From assembly GCA_947685225.1 (NCBI GenBank), contig CANTUV010000011.1:65894501-65958500 (forward strand): DNA of 64,000 bases, read 5' to 3'. The notes under the pieces are model-generated. The model was not told the origin of the DNA. It made no database searches and was given only the letters and a program-made list of their open reading frames with translations. Origin of the DNA: Garcia nutans (Eukaryota; Streptophyta; Magnoliopsida; Malpighiales; Euphorbiaceae). The translations under genes were made by a program, and so were the position numbers. Within the stretch, counting starts at the first letter, position 1. The number at the start of each line of letters is the position of its first letter. Positions 46,114-59,430 of the stretch are shown in pieces.

Positions 46114-48588
46114 TTAGAACTCAAATAACCGCAATTCAATCATCCCTTCTTTTTGCTTTGGAGAATACCAAGCAACAACTTTCCCTGAGCGTAATAGCCT
46201 CAATGAGTAATTCAAACTGCATATAATATCATCTACATGAGGGCCTTGTTGCTCTGCTGCAGAACCAAGGGAAAACCTTGAGTCAACTCGGAAGACAATG
46301 GGGCCGGCAACCTGCAAATTATGAAGGGTCATGTTCGGAGATTATTCAATAGTCCATTTCTAGAAACTCTTCACAATTCTTGAGATAATGCTAATTGTTC
46401 AACGCTACATTTCTGTCTTCTTGTAAGGTTATCTTTTTTGGGCAAGCTGACCATGCATTTTTTTCTCATTAAAATTTTCTAAGCTAGAAAACATACCTTA
46501 TTTTCAGTGATTCTAGCCGCTCAAACTAAAAATGATTACCAGTCAAGTTGCAAAATTCATGTTTCATCTTTACAATGTACATAAGGCTAGAAGTACCTGC
46601 TGTTGAAGTATCAAATTCAGCATGGGAGATGATAATGGATTGTCTGCACTGCTAACTGAAGATCGCCTGAAAATATTGATTGCCTTTTTGGTAAGAGCAA
46701 GAGCTGAGCAGATATCCAGGCGAGCATCCACCCTAGTTAGATCACCATATCGCTTGGTAAACCTCCCATGTTGAAAACTATAGCAAAATGAGCCAAAGAG
46801 GTCAGCATTTAATGGACTTCTCTTCCTTGGACTTGTTGAGATGTTCCCATCCGCTGATGTTGAGCTTCCCTCATCCCCAAACCATGCTGAACAGGTACCA
46901 CCTAACACATATATCAACAAGTGATAACTAGGTAGCAACAAATAGACCAAGAAAACAAAGCATCAAAATAGAACACAAACAGTATTATGACAAGTATCTA
47001 ATTTGAGTCCAGGTTTTGGGAAGATGTCAAAGTATTTTAAAACAAGACATGAAACAGCAGTACTGATTCAGCTTCATTCACATTCTACAACACCGTATGA
47101 AATAAGCATAGAAAGTTGTTTTTTCACATACTCACGCACAAAAAGAGAAAAGAATCATCGCAGCTTTTTACAAAATCCAGATGAGAAGTTAAATAAGACG
47201 ATCTTTTGAACTAATTGCCAACGAAAAGAACTAGTCTGCAATGCGGCAACATTACCAATAATTCCAGATATTGCTGCATGAGGTTCACTAAGACGCACAT
47301 CATAGGAAGAAGGACTCAAAATCCAACCCCTATCCGTCTTTACCATTACATCCTTCTTAGTCAGTTTTTTCCTCCAAAGATCCTTCGTCTTCTCATAAGA
47401 AAAGGCAGCTTTTCCAAACAATCCAGGCATTAAAGCAAGAGGTGGCTCATCATTTCTGGAATCAACAGCCTTGGGTTGACCACTGTTCTTGTGTATGCCA
47501 AAACGATAACGGAAGCCCGAGTCAGAGACAAGAGAAGACATATCTAAGGATATTGACTCAGGAACATCCCAATATCCTCCTTTATGGTCAATAAACAGTT
47601 CAGGCCATCCAGCCTCCAAAGTGATATCATGAGAAGAAAGCTGCAAAACCACAAGAAGTTGAAGGGCATAGTCAGTCACCATAAACGTAATATTAAACTA
47701 ATAATAATGCTTTACAATCATAATAGCTAAGTAGTTTTCTATCAATTTGATGGATTATTATTCAGCAAAAAACTAATAACTTTCATATTGGCCGAACGGC
47801 CATCTTATATATGTGCATTCATTAACTCCCTAAAATTAATCAAGGCATATATAGATATCATTTGAACAAAGACAAGACAAATTAACAACTTGAAAAGGTG
47901 AATTTCTAAATAAATGCGCAGTTAATAGCAATGAGAATGAAATGGAAATGCATGCCTGTTGAAAGAGCATCATTTTGTGGCGTGGTCTCTTCTTCTCACC
48001 ATGTCGTTCTGTGCTCAGCAACACAGAAGTTGAGGGAGTTGGAGAAAACTGAGTGGACAATCCAATAGAATAAAGAGACTTGTCCAGAACATGTTTGGCC
48101 GCATCTCTGAATACAGAGACTTCAAGCTCTTCAGCATTAGAAAACTCTGCTTTGATAGAAGAAATCAATTTCTTTGGTCGGAACTGTCCAATTAATCCTA
48201 GCCAACTGTGCACACAATGATCATCTCTACTATTTTAGAATCACCATTTTCAATTTTTGAAGACAATCCGAATTTTTTAAAAAAAAACATAAAAAAAAAG
48301 AAGTGAAAATTACCAGTTAGAGGTAGCAAGTTTAAGCAAGACAGAGTTGAGAGAGAAGGAACCAAGGTCCCTGTTGTGAAATGGAGGAGAATAAGAAGGG
48401 ATGATACCAAGAGGAAAGCCATTTCCTAAAAAGGAAAGCTGCTGAATCCTAAGAGCTCGGCTAGCTCGAGTGACGTCGAGCGGGAAAGGATCCCCGGGAA
48501 TGGAGCGGGCACAACCTTCTAGGGTTTTTGCAGAAGAAACAGGCTGATCCCAGAATGCTGAGTCCATAGCCGTCCTAAGGTTCGCCAT
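46114..48588 (-). CDS. TGD4-family protein (trigalactosyldiacylglycerol 4-like), 470 residues
   Basis: Five exons: 48588-48314, 48205-47956, 47640-47256, 46901-46597 and 46311-46114. Phases agree throughout, giving 470 residues against about 480 for TGD4. It starts MANLRTAMDSAFWD, with family blocks TLEGCARSIPGDPFPLD, HVLDKSLYSIGL, GGYWDVPESISLDMSSLV, AAISGIIGG, FGSFCYSFQHGRFTKRYGDL and the end VVAWYSPKQKEGMIELRLFE. TGD4 is a beta-barrel of the outer chloroplast envelope that binds phosphatidic acid and helps move ER lipid to the plastid. This copy resembles the TGD4 paralogue group (At2g44640-like) more than TGD4 itself, so no symbol is given. Intron 2 starts GC (CAG|GCATGC) instead of GT. 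Confidence 0.93.
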
Positions 48589-50810
48589 TTTTGTTTTCCT
48601 TATCTGTGTTTTTTCAAAATCGAAAATGGTGAGGGAATTAACTTTCGAATCCTCTTTTTTTTTCATTTGGTGTTGGGCCTTCTTTCCACATTTTCTGAGC
48701 CCAAAATCACATCTTCAAAATAAACCTGTTTTTGTTTTTTCTTTAAAGTCAATATTGAGGTTTCTTCAAAAAAATATTAAAAATAAAAATATTTTAAAAA
48801 ATATTCAATTTTTTCTTTTAAAAATTTGCAATTTCTAATTTTTAATTTCAAAAATATTTTACTTTTAGAGATATGCAAATTGTATATGTTTAGTATATTA
48901 AAAATAATAATAGTAAATTTTTACTATATAAAATATATACTGAAAAAAAATTTAAAAAGTAAAGAAAAATGACATATAGTATAATTTTTTTATATATATT
49001 CCAAATAAAATGGTTTTTTTTTTTTTATAGATTATAAGTTTTCCCAAAACAAAAAGATTTTTGTATGTATAAATTGAAATATGGTAGGAAAATATAAGGG
49101 CGTATTTGAATGGAAGTACTGTGAGATTTCATAAAATAAAGTAAGGTGCAGTTTAGTACAATAAAATAAAGTAAATTCTTTATATTCATTATGTTTGAAA
49201 GGAAGATATGGTATTTAAAGGTATTATAAGGTAAGATTACATATAAAATATAAATATATTATTGTACAATTTAAATCTTATTTATCTTTATTAATATGAA
49301 TGTTATTATTTTTTTATTTTTTAAACAATGTTAATCTTAATAAATTTTTAATATTAATATATTATTTTTTAAATAATATTGATATATTTTTCAAATGGAA
49401 AAATGTATAATTTTGCTCTAATATTATAGTGGGGGTATAAATTTGCCTTTAAACAAAATTCAGGACAAAAATATCAATATTTTGAAAAAACCTATTATTT
49501 TTGCCTCTCCTTTAACATATGGTTTTTTTTTTTTTAACAACATCTGACGTGGACCGTTAAAACTGACGAAATTAAACTAAATTAAATATAATAATGGACC
49601 CTATGAAAAATAAATTAATATTAAATACAAAAAGAAATTATTTTCCTAGATTTCACAGCCATTCTGTGAAGCAATTTTTAAGAGACATTTCATCAAACAA
49701 CTTGTGTGTATTGCTCATAATGCCACAAAACTTGTGTTGCTAAATTTTCCTTCACTTTCTCTCTTGCCAAACAATATACAATGATAGAGACCAAATCAAT
49801 TAAATAAAAATTAAAGACTAAGCTATGCAGTTTTATCGGTGAAAGCATATGAAATAAAAATAAGCTATGCAGCAAAAAGATAAAATCAATGGCAACAAAA
49901 GAAAGCATATGAATTGAAGACTAAGTTATGTAGAGAAAATATCAAATTAATGGCAGCAAAAGAAAGCATATGAAGACTAAGCTATGCAGTTTTATCGGTG
50001 CCATTTCATCATCATCGCCACCAGCAGCACGGGAACTCTGTTTAGGCGACCAAGGTTTTTCACGAACAAAACAAATAGTTGATGTTGTGATTATTTGTCT
50101 ATTTAGATACTAAGAAGTGCTGTGAATTTTCCAACGTCGACTCTAATCACCTAGCAAACTCGGCCAATTGCTCCTTTTATAGTGAACTTATCAACAAAGC
50201 AGTTTTTCAATATGGATGCCCCAAAGCCGTTTAAAAGATAACTCCTCCAAAGTCGCACAGTAATCCAGCACCACTTAATAGACAACTCTTCTCCATCACC
50301 ATCGGCACCATTATTGTGCTAGAAATATGCAGGTGAAAAGAGCAAAAATGTAAATGATGGAAAATGAAAAGTGATTGAAGTAATAGGTGATTATGCGAAT
50401 GCGTAAACGAGGTGATTTTAATAGATAAAAAATTTAAAAATTCAAAATTTAATTTTATTGTTAAATACCTAAAGTAGAAATTGTTGATTTTACGAAATTG
50501 GAAAAATTGAAAAATAAATAAAAACGTGAATTCTAAGAAGACCCAATAGATTTACCATGAAGATTTGTAGAAAAAAATAAGAACAAGAAGACAAAGAAAA
50601 GAAATAAAAACCAAGAAAAAGAGAAAGAAAAATGATGAAAAGTATATAAAGCTTGATTTTTTGTGCAATGAAAAGATAAAGAGAGGGAAGGAGATGAAGA
50701 GAAGGAAAGATAATGGCTAGTGAATGCGTTGTTAAATTTATTTGTTTTTATTTTTTTGAAGTTATTTAATTATTTTAAAATAAGAAAAGGTATAAAGATA
50801 AAAAAAAATA
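48589..50810. other. Intergenic repeat-rich DNA, no gene seen
   Basis: Mostly AT-rich. At 49096 GGGCGTATTTGAATGG looks like a MITE end; a possible partner in reverse lies near 52080-52110 (ATCCAAACAAACTCTAA). 49690-50010 has short repeats: a 26-bp direct repeat starting GACTAAGCTATGCAG at 49816 and 49975, and AAGAAAGCATATGAA several times. Confidence 0.5.
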
Positions 50811-51489
50811 GGTTAAATAATTATGAAGTTCTTGAAATTTTGTACATTATACTAATCAGTTTTTATATTTTTAACATCTAATTTTTGTATCTATATATTT
50901 TTAAAAATTAAACTTTTTCGTCCATCTGTCAATATTTTTATCGTAAAAATATTAATCAATAACTTTGATATTATAAAATAATTTTTTTGCGCTTCTTTTA
51001 TATATATTTTTTGTTGTTATTTGTTAAGTCATACTTATTTTTAATTTTATTTATATTTTTTGTACATAATTTATTTTAATTTTATAAATATTATTAAAAA
51101 ATAATTTTAAATAATACGAACAATATCTTTTATTGTTTTGCAGACAATTTATATATATCATTTATTTTAATTTTATAGATATTACTAAAAAATAATATCA
51201 AATAATATGAACAATATTTTTATTATTTTGCAGACGATTTATATATAAAATAAAATTAAAAATGAAATAAATTTTATAAATAATAAAGATAAATATATAC
51301 AAAAAAAGATAAAAAAAAGTCATTTTATAATATTAAAGTCGTTGACTAATGATTTTGGGATGAAAATATTAATAGAATAACTAAAAAATTTAATTTTTAA
51401 AAATACAAGGATATAAAAAATAAATATTAAAAATATAGGGACTGACTAGTATAATATACAAAATCTCTAAAATTCATAATTATTTAGCT
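50811..51489. mobile_element. MULE-like element with long terminal inverted repeats
   Basis: The left arm (50811 to about 50990) and right arm (about 51305-51489) are inverted copies over roughly 180 bases with scattered differences. Shared tracts include TAAATAATTATGAA, ATTATACTA and TATTTTTAAAAATTAAA. Both ends are flanked by AAAAAAATA, a fitting 9-bp duplication, though low in complexity. The interior has no ORF. Mutator-type non-autonomous element is inferred from arm length and the 9-bp duplication. Confidence 0.65.
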
Positions 51490-52441
51490 AAAAAAATATG
51501 AGGTACACTAGAAATATATATTAATTTATTTAAATTTTACTATATCATGTCAAATGGAACTAACAAAATCAATATCAGTTAGAAAGCTCTGTTAACAAAA
51601 TGGCAAAAATAATAAATTTTGCCAAAATTTTAATTTTTTTTACTTAAATTTTATTCTCGTTATATCATCAGGGACAAAAATATACATTCTCCCCTTTCAA
51701 ATCAATATTTTATTAACAATCTCAATAAATATTTAATACTAATTCCAATAAATATAAATTTTTCATACACTAACATAAAACGGTAAAAATATGCAAATGA
51801 GCAAAAATTAATCTTACAATAAATATTAAATACTTATTTATTTTATCAAACTTATTAAATACTTGCTCGTAGAAAAAAAAATAAAGAATAACTATGAAAT
51901 TTTATTAAAAATGCATGAGTAATATTGAAATAATATTTAGTTAACCTCTAAAATTTAAAATTTGGAGATACAATAAAAAAAAATTAACCTTTCAAAAACC
52001 TTCTGACTCTTCCCATATTTTATTAAATCTCCAAATACCTCATTCCAAGAATAATACAAACCATCCTATACTTTATAAATCCTCCCGCCACCTTCATCCA
52101 AACAAACTCTAAGTTTAGTGTGGAGTGGCGGTGATCACAAAGGAGGTGGTGGTTGGTACTTCTAAGCTAAGTTGGATTAATTAGTTGTAGAAATTTGACT
52201 TGGCAATTTCTCATAAACCTTGTCTCAAGCAAATGGAAATTCACTCCCAAGTTAAATTGCACTTCCAATTTCCAAACCAATTTTATCCCATTACTTTGCC
52301 TAGCTCTAAAATATTTCGTACTTTTTTTTCCTTTCCCCTTCATGCAGACGTAGTCATGGTTTAGAAATTACTAATTTTTTTTCTAAATTATTAATTTTAA
52401 TTTAAAAAAATTTTAAATCTGAATTGAATCTTTTATAGGAC
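51490..52441. other. Intergenic DNA, no gene seen
   Basis: AT-rich; 52120-52370 is more balanced but shows no ORF. Confidence 0.55.
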
Positions 52442-55310
52442 TGTAACGTCCATAATTTTTGAACATTAGATAAAATAAAATAAAATTAATTTAATAAATA
52501 AATAATTTAATAAATGGAAAATAAAAAATTTTAAATAAAAAAATAGAAGATATATGTGAAATATATTTAAAGTATATAAGTCAACTAAAAGTTAACTTTT
52601 AAAAGTCAAAAGTCAAAATTCCAATGACATTTTTATAAATACATTTTAAAAATTTAAAATTAATTTATATTTGTATGGAAGAGAAAAATTATTGATTTTA
52701 TTAAATAAATAAATAAATAAATAAAAATATATTAAAATAATATATATATGACTATTTTTTTAAAGTGGAAAAAAAGAGAATTAAAATTGATTTTTTTCAT
52801 CTTCTTCTTCTACCTCAAGGCTGAACTCCATAGCCAATCCAATAGAAGATTTTTCTTCTTTCATGCTTCCAAAATTGAAGGATTTTCAAGATTTTAATTG
52901 AAGTTTTGGAGTTTTCCACCATAATTAGTAATTTTCCTAACTTTTTTCTTGAAATTTCATGAATTTGAGATTATGTGTGATTTGAACTTTTGAAGTAGTA
53001 TATTTTAATTGTTTATTTGGGCATGAATAAAGTTATTTTTAATAGTTAATAATAATTTTAAGGTTGGATTGAAGAAATTGTTAAATTTGAGTAAGGTTTG
53101 GTGAAGAAAGAGAATTTAGGGTTATGGGAGAATTGAACTTTTGAATTCATGTGATTTTATTATGCAGTTTGATTCTAAATGTGTTATTTTGATGTATAAA
53201 CAAGTATTTTAAAGTCAAATTATGAATTTGGTTAGGTTTGGATAGAGTTTGGATGAAGTAGTATTGATTTAGGATTTAGAAGGTGAATTTTCAATGATGG
53301 TGAATTATTTAATTTTAATATTTAAAACATGTTATTTAATGATATTAAGGATGAAAATAAGCTTAAATTAGTAATTATAATGGGTTGGAATGAAAAATCT
53401 TCAATGGTGAAAGTTATGTCATTTTAGGATTTTGTACTAGGGCATGAGTTTAATTAATGTGAATAGTTTAAACATGATAAAATATATTTGTAGTGATGTA
53501 CATAAACTTAAAATACCAATTTATATAATTTAATATGGTTTTTTTAAGTTAAAGTGAAGTAAGGCTTCATTTTGAGATTTTATCTAGAATGTTTTTTAAT
53601 TAAGGTTTGATATTGAGAATACCTTAGAATGTGATATTAAATGAGTATTTATGATCACATTTGGTATAAGCATTAAGAGAAAATAGTTTGGCCAATCAAA
53701 GTATTGAAGGGCAACTTGGAAGAGAATGTTAGAGGTTGTTTTTAAGTTTATTTTTGGTGGCTTTCTAAGGTAAGAATAAACTTTTGATTAATTGAATGTG
53801 TTGGCAATAATTTTGGCTTAATACATTTTGGCTGGAGAATATGTTAAGCTACTTAATGCATTGAACATGCATGAATATTATGGCATGACTTGTGATTTGT
53901 CATATATGCATTATATGCATCGTGAAAAGTCATTGTTAATAGATAAATTGAATAAAATGTGAAATATGTGCATTATATAAAAATGATCCAAAGCGTTTGG
54001 GTAATATGATTTGCTATATATACATTAAAGACATTGTGAAAAGCCATTGTTAATGGCTAAATTACGTAAAGTGTTTTTTAAATAAATTATGTAAAAATAA
54101 CCCAAAATATTTGGATAATGTGTTTTAATGTAAAATGTGATACATTATAATGATATATTGAGATATGATGAAATGTAATAAATTAAAATGAAATGACATT
54201 GAGAAAAATAAAAAAAATAAGGCAATGTGCCTAATTAATAATGAGAAAAGAGGGAACGTGCCTAGTTGATAATGGAAAAATATGAAAAAAATAGATTATG
54301 AGAAATATAAAATAATTGTGTGCCTAGTATATTATTCAATTTATAGAGTTTTGTATTTGGCGGCATGTCTATGAGGTTATTCTCATTATTTACCTTCAGG
54401 GCTAGCTTTTGAGTAATTACTTAATTTGTCTTTGGGACTAGATACTTGGCGTCACTGATATATAATTTGCCTTCGGGGCTAGATACATAGTGTCAAATTA
54501 GATCAAAACAGTAACTCTGAAATTTAAATGACATATTAGATCCTTTGGGCCCATGCTTATAGTTATGTTTAAGTAAATTATAAAAAATGATTGAAGAATG
54601 TGTTTAAAATAAAATGATACGATACATTGTGAGATGATATGTAAAAGCATTATGCATTGACATTATTTATGGTTTTATTGTTATCAGAGTTTATACCGCT
54701 AGATTTTTAGTTTAGAGCTGAAGAGTTCTTCTAGACCTGGTCGGATCTAGATTAGAGTTGATTTTGGTGCATCGAGATCAAAGACACTGCTAGCATGTAT
54801 ATATTTTATATTATAACACATTTTGGTCTAATGTATATTATGTTATATTTTTAGAGTGTATATATATTATAAATTATAGAGAATATTTTGAGATAAATTG
54901 TGTAATATGAAATTTTAAATATGTTTTAATATAAATATGTATATTTATAAATATTTTGAGAAAATATGAAAAAATTATGAAGTATTGATAAAATGGTGAT
55001 GTGATATTATTGGGAGGGTTATTTTACGCAAGTTGTATTTATTAAATTTTGAGATTGTCCAAATTACAATAAAAAACTTTGGAAGATTTTTTTTGTAGAG
55101 ATTTTTATGTAAAATGTTATTTTGAAAGCTATAATTAATAAAAACTATTTTATTACTATTTAAATGTACATTATTAAAATATTTGAGATTTTAATTTGGT
55201 AAAGTAAAATTTTTTATGAAATCGGTTTATGATATTTTTATATTATATATGTGTATTTTATATATACTGGATGTATGTATTATATGTATATAGGCTATAA
55301 AAGTGTTATA
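52442..55310 (+). repeat. Gypsy/LARD 5' LTR
   Basis: 2869 bp, co-linear with 59431-62289 along its length with substitutions and small indels. It has the canonical TG start; its end is TATA where the other copy has TACA. Confidence 0.88.
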
Positions 55311-55317
55311 TTTATTT

Positions 55318-55329
55318 TGATATCAGAGC
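55318..55329 (+). other. Gypsy/LARD primer-binding site, degenerate
   Basis: TGATATCAGAGC, one base from the usual TGGTATCAGAGC, 7 bases after the LTR and followed by CCTATATTTAAG as in many plant Gypsy elements. Confidence 0.75.
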
Positions 55330-56320
55330 CTATATTTAAGATTCTCGACCTGTGTGAATTTTTAGAGAGAGAAAATAGAGATTTTAAATATAATTTTAAA
55401 TTGTAATACATGCATTAGCACTAGCATTTTATCTAATCTTTGATGTGGCAATGTCCGTTCGATATAACGGATATTAGTCGAGATGACATTTGAGTTGTAT
55501 AGATCAGAGTGACGCAGTGGAAGTGTAATTCTGGAGATTATGGATTAAGAATTTTTAAAACTTTTAAGTTGAAATTAGGATTTATAGTTGATTCAACTGG
55601 CGAATAAGTGAAATTAAGAAAAATAATCTAAAAATAATTTAAGATATTAAATAAAAAAGTTTGAGAGATGAGTATGATAGTTACAGAAAAATCTATATGT
55701 ATGCTACAAAGTGATATTGTTTGAATTTTTAGACAAATCTAGGAATATTAAATGAGCTTTAAAACTTAATGGAAAGTTTTTATATATGTTAGAATCCAAT
55801 GTATAAAATTTCATAATTTTTACAGATGAATTACTAATTAAGAAAAAATAGAAGAACACAGATTGTTGGAGTAATTTCAACAATTCAGAATCTATAGTAA
55901 TTAAGAAACATATTTAAAAACTATGGTTAATCAACTCAAAAAAATCTGGAAATTTATATATAATATAATATGTATTCCTAAAACATATGATTAAAATTTC
56001 ATAAATTTTTATTAAGGTTTGTACCTGAAAAAAATGAATAAATAGGTGTTGCTAGAGAAATTATTAAAGAGACAGATTCTGTGAATTTAGAAGATTTAAT
56101 TTTTTTTAAATATAGTAAATCAGCTTGAAAAAATTTAAAATTTTAAATACAATCATATGAGTGTCAAGTGCACGTGGTTAAAAGTTTATACTCTTTTATA
56201 AAGAATTGATAAGGAATTAAAAATGTAAAATTGAGCTGGATATGAAAGTGAGAAAGTTAAGCTGATTTATGTAAGTGAGTAATAAATTAATTTCAAGTAA
56301 TAAATGAATGAAGAAAATTC

Positions 56321-56323
<3 letters not shown>

Positions 56324-56351
<28 letters not shown>
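56324..56351. repeat. (TA)n microsatellite
   Basis: About 14 TA units. Confidence 0.95.
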
Positions 56352-56354
<3 letters not shown>

Positions 56355-57551
56355 TGGATAGAGGTGTGAAGAAGAAATATAAAGTTTTTAATAATTTAGA
56401 ACAAAGAGTTCTTAAGTAGAATTAAAGAGAAAAATAATATATGACGGCAAATTATTTATTATAAAAATATACTGGGGATATATTAATATGAAGTATAGTA
56501 TTGATTAAGTAAAGAGTGACTATGACTAAGTAAGGATTTAAATGTTGTTTCTTATATTGAGTAATTAAAATATAAATATATAGAAATGAATTACTATGTT
56601 AAAGCGAGTTGAGGTTATGTCTACAATCTATATTTTAATGCACAATTAAGATGTATTCATTGAGGTGTTATGTGTAAATGAATATTATGGGAAATGGTAA
56701 TAAGCAGGTTTTTGGAATATCTAAGGTGGATATAAAGATTTAATAATGGATATGAGATGATTATATAATAAATAATTTTTTATTTTATTTCATGAATTGT
56801 AGTTGATTGACTAATCGAAACATGATCTAGTTGATTTAAGTGGATAAAATAAATTAAAACATAAAAAATAAATTGCGGGAGTAGTTGTAATTGATATTAG
56901 AAGATTATCAAAGATAGCAATGAGATCAGTTAATCAGAAGAGTTTGAAAGTATAATTTATATAAAGAGAATTGGACATTTCTATGTAAAAAAATTAATAA
57001 ATGCATAACTATAATTAAAGAATTTGAAAGTTAATGATAGAAATTGAAATGTATGGATGTATTATTATATTGATCAGCTAAATTTATGGTTAAAATTTTG
57101 AGTTAAAGTGTACATAGGATATATAAATGGAGAATTTATATTTATTAGTGATCTTTATAATAGACGTTATATAAGTAATTAAGAGTATTGGTAAGAGATG
57201 GGAATAAAGGATTATATGGTTAGTATATACTTTTATAACATTTAATTTAATTGATAATGTATGCTATTATATATGTGAGTATTCTTTAAAGAATAAAGAT
57301 ATTATTTAAAGTGACATGTATAAATGAGTATGTGGTTAAAATTGATGTGAGAAATAATATTATTGTGTGTGAAATGAAAAAAAAAGTATGAACAAAAATA
57401 AAAGATGATTAAAAGTATGAAATATGCTAAAAATGACTTAAAAAGATGATAAAAAAATATGAAATTAGGATGGAATATAAAATGCAACATAATATATATG
57501 TGTTGATATATAATATGTATGTGTTTGTGAAAAATGATAAAATGTAGAGAC

Positions 57552-57596
57552 GAGTCACATTGTAGTCACATTGTAAATGTGACTACAATGTGACTC
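57552..57596. repeat. Perfect 21-bp inverted repeat with 3-base loop
   Basis: The left arm 57552-57572 (begins GAGTCACATTG) and right arm 57576-57596 (ends CAATGTGACTC) pair without mismatch around GTA. Each arm also holds the direct repeat GTCACATTGTA. Not present in the LTRs. Confidence 0.97.
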
Positions 57597-59416
57597 ATGA
57601 TTATGTTAAGTGAGTGTGTGAATTATGGAATATGATAATTGTATGAAAAATTAAGAAAATTCATAAATGAGATAAGTATGAAATTGAGCATGAGTGATTT
57701 GATCACTTGATAAACATAGAAAATTATGGAAAGGAAATGAAATATGGATATGAATGTGGGAACTGAGAAAAGTATTAAAAAAATATAATATAAACAATGA
57801 AGAAATAAATAATATTAAAGTAATAACGTGCGGGAAATGTGTGATTTTGAGATACCACGGGCATGTAACTACCGAGTCATGGACATAGCAGTGAAATAAG
57901 AACTATTTGAGAAAAGTTATAATGCAGACAATGTTTATTTGTAACCCACGGATATGGGCTTGAGATGTCACGATTGTGGAATACATTTGATGAGATTGAT
58001 AGTTTTGCTTTATGAGATACAAGCAAGATTTGAGGTTAGTATAGTTGAAACTCATCATCTTATTTTTATAAATTTATCCATCTCTGTAAACAGTGTGAAA
58101 ACAGAAGAAAATTGTAAAAATATACTATAAATAATGTGTAAGGAAGTGATTATGTAAGTATGACAACTATAAGTAATATGAAGAGATGATAAATGAGAGA
58201 AATTACGAAAAGTGATTAAGAGTTGTCTTGAATTTGTTTAAAAATGGTATAATATTAATAAGTTGATGAAAATGATATTTAAAGTGAATGGGACTATGGG
58301 AAGTGAATAAGGTGAGAGTTGATCATGAAAATTATGTAAAAATTATATGAAAAAAAACGTATATTGACTGTATATAATCATTAGCTCAAATAAGTTAAAA
58401 TAAATATTGTTCATGAAGATCCAAAAAGAATTAAAATTTAAGAATAAGTTTAACCTAATAGAGTTAGGTCATAAATTAAAACAGATTAATGAATTTAAAA
58501 TAAGCTAAAGTTTGACTAAATGGAATAAGATTGGGTTAGTCATATTGTGATAGTTAGATCAATTGATCTAAAATATGAGAGTTATAAGTAATTATTGAGA
58601 TACAAAATATACATAATTATATTAAGAATCTGAGAGATGCGTAATAATATATATGATGTAATTTTCTGATATGTATATAGCTATGAAATGAGTTAAGATA
58701 TATTAGTTGCAAATGATTATAAGAAAAATATGTTAATTATATTATGATGGAAATGTTTGTATATTTTGGATTGATGAATAATCTGTGAGAATGAATCTTA
58801 ATAAGAAAATAAGATTTTGTTATTATATATTGATAATCTTGAGATAATACATGGTAATGGTATAGGGAGTAAGATCAAGGTGGGGATGTGTATATGATTA
58901 TTAAATTAAGACATGTTATTTGAAAATTGAGAATTGTTGTTATTTGTGGTTTTTATAAATAACTATTTATAAATATAAATAAGGAGAAATTAAACAGAGG
59001 TACAATTTTAAAAATGATTGTAATGACTGAATAGTCAGTGTTGAGATATAAGTTAGTAACCTTTATATTTAAGGTTATGAGAGTGTATTTTTAAGTTAAT
59101 AAAGTGATAAAATATTTTGAGTGTAACAGATGTATAATATTTTTATATTAAAGAAATAAACTAATTTTGTCTAATGATAATTCAGTTGATGATATGACAA
59201 TCTATTGTGATTATTTGATTAAATAGAAAGTATAATTATGGGTTAAAAATTGTGAAAAAGGTATTTGAGAATGACTCTAAGGGAGAGAGAAAAAATTGTA
59301 TAATTTGATGAAATAAAATTTGAGAAGATGATTAATTTCATATGAGATTTTAAGATTTTGTTTTGATTTGGATGATTTATCACAGTAATAGATAATTTCG
59401 AGGACGAATTTTTCTT

Positions 59417-59429
59417 TGGGGAGAGAGAA
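59417..59429 (+). other. Gypsy/LARD polypurine tract
   Basis: TGGGGAGAGAGAA immediately before the right LTR, the plus-strand priming site in element orientation. Confidence 0.75.
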
Positions 59430-59430
59430 T

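Larger units (their letters stand above)
55330..59416 (+). other. Non-coding interior of the LARD-like element
   Basis: AT-rich with stops in every frame. Contains a (TA)n microsatellite at 56324-56351 and a perfect hairpin at 57552-57596. No gag, protease, reverse transcriptase or integrase motif seen. Confidence 0.7.

Noticed and set aside
49395..51700. A larger inverted-repeat element enclosing the MULE-like MITE
   Set aside because: Left (ATGTATAATTTTGCTC) and right ends are only loosely similar and no target duplication was found; kept only as a hint of nesting.
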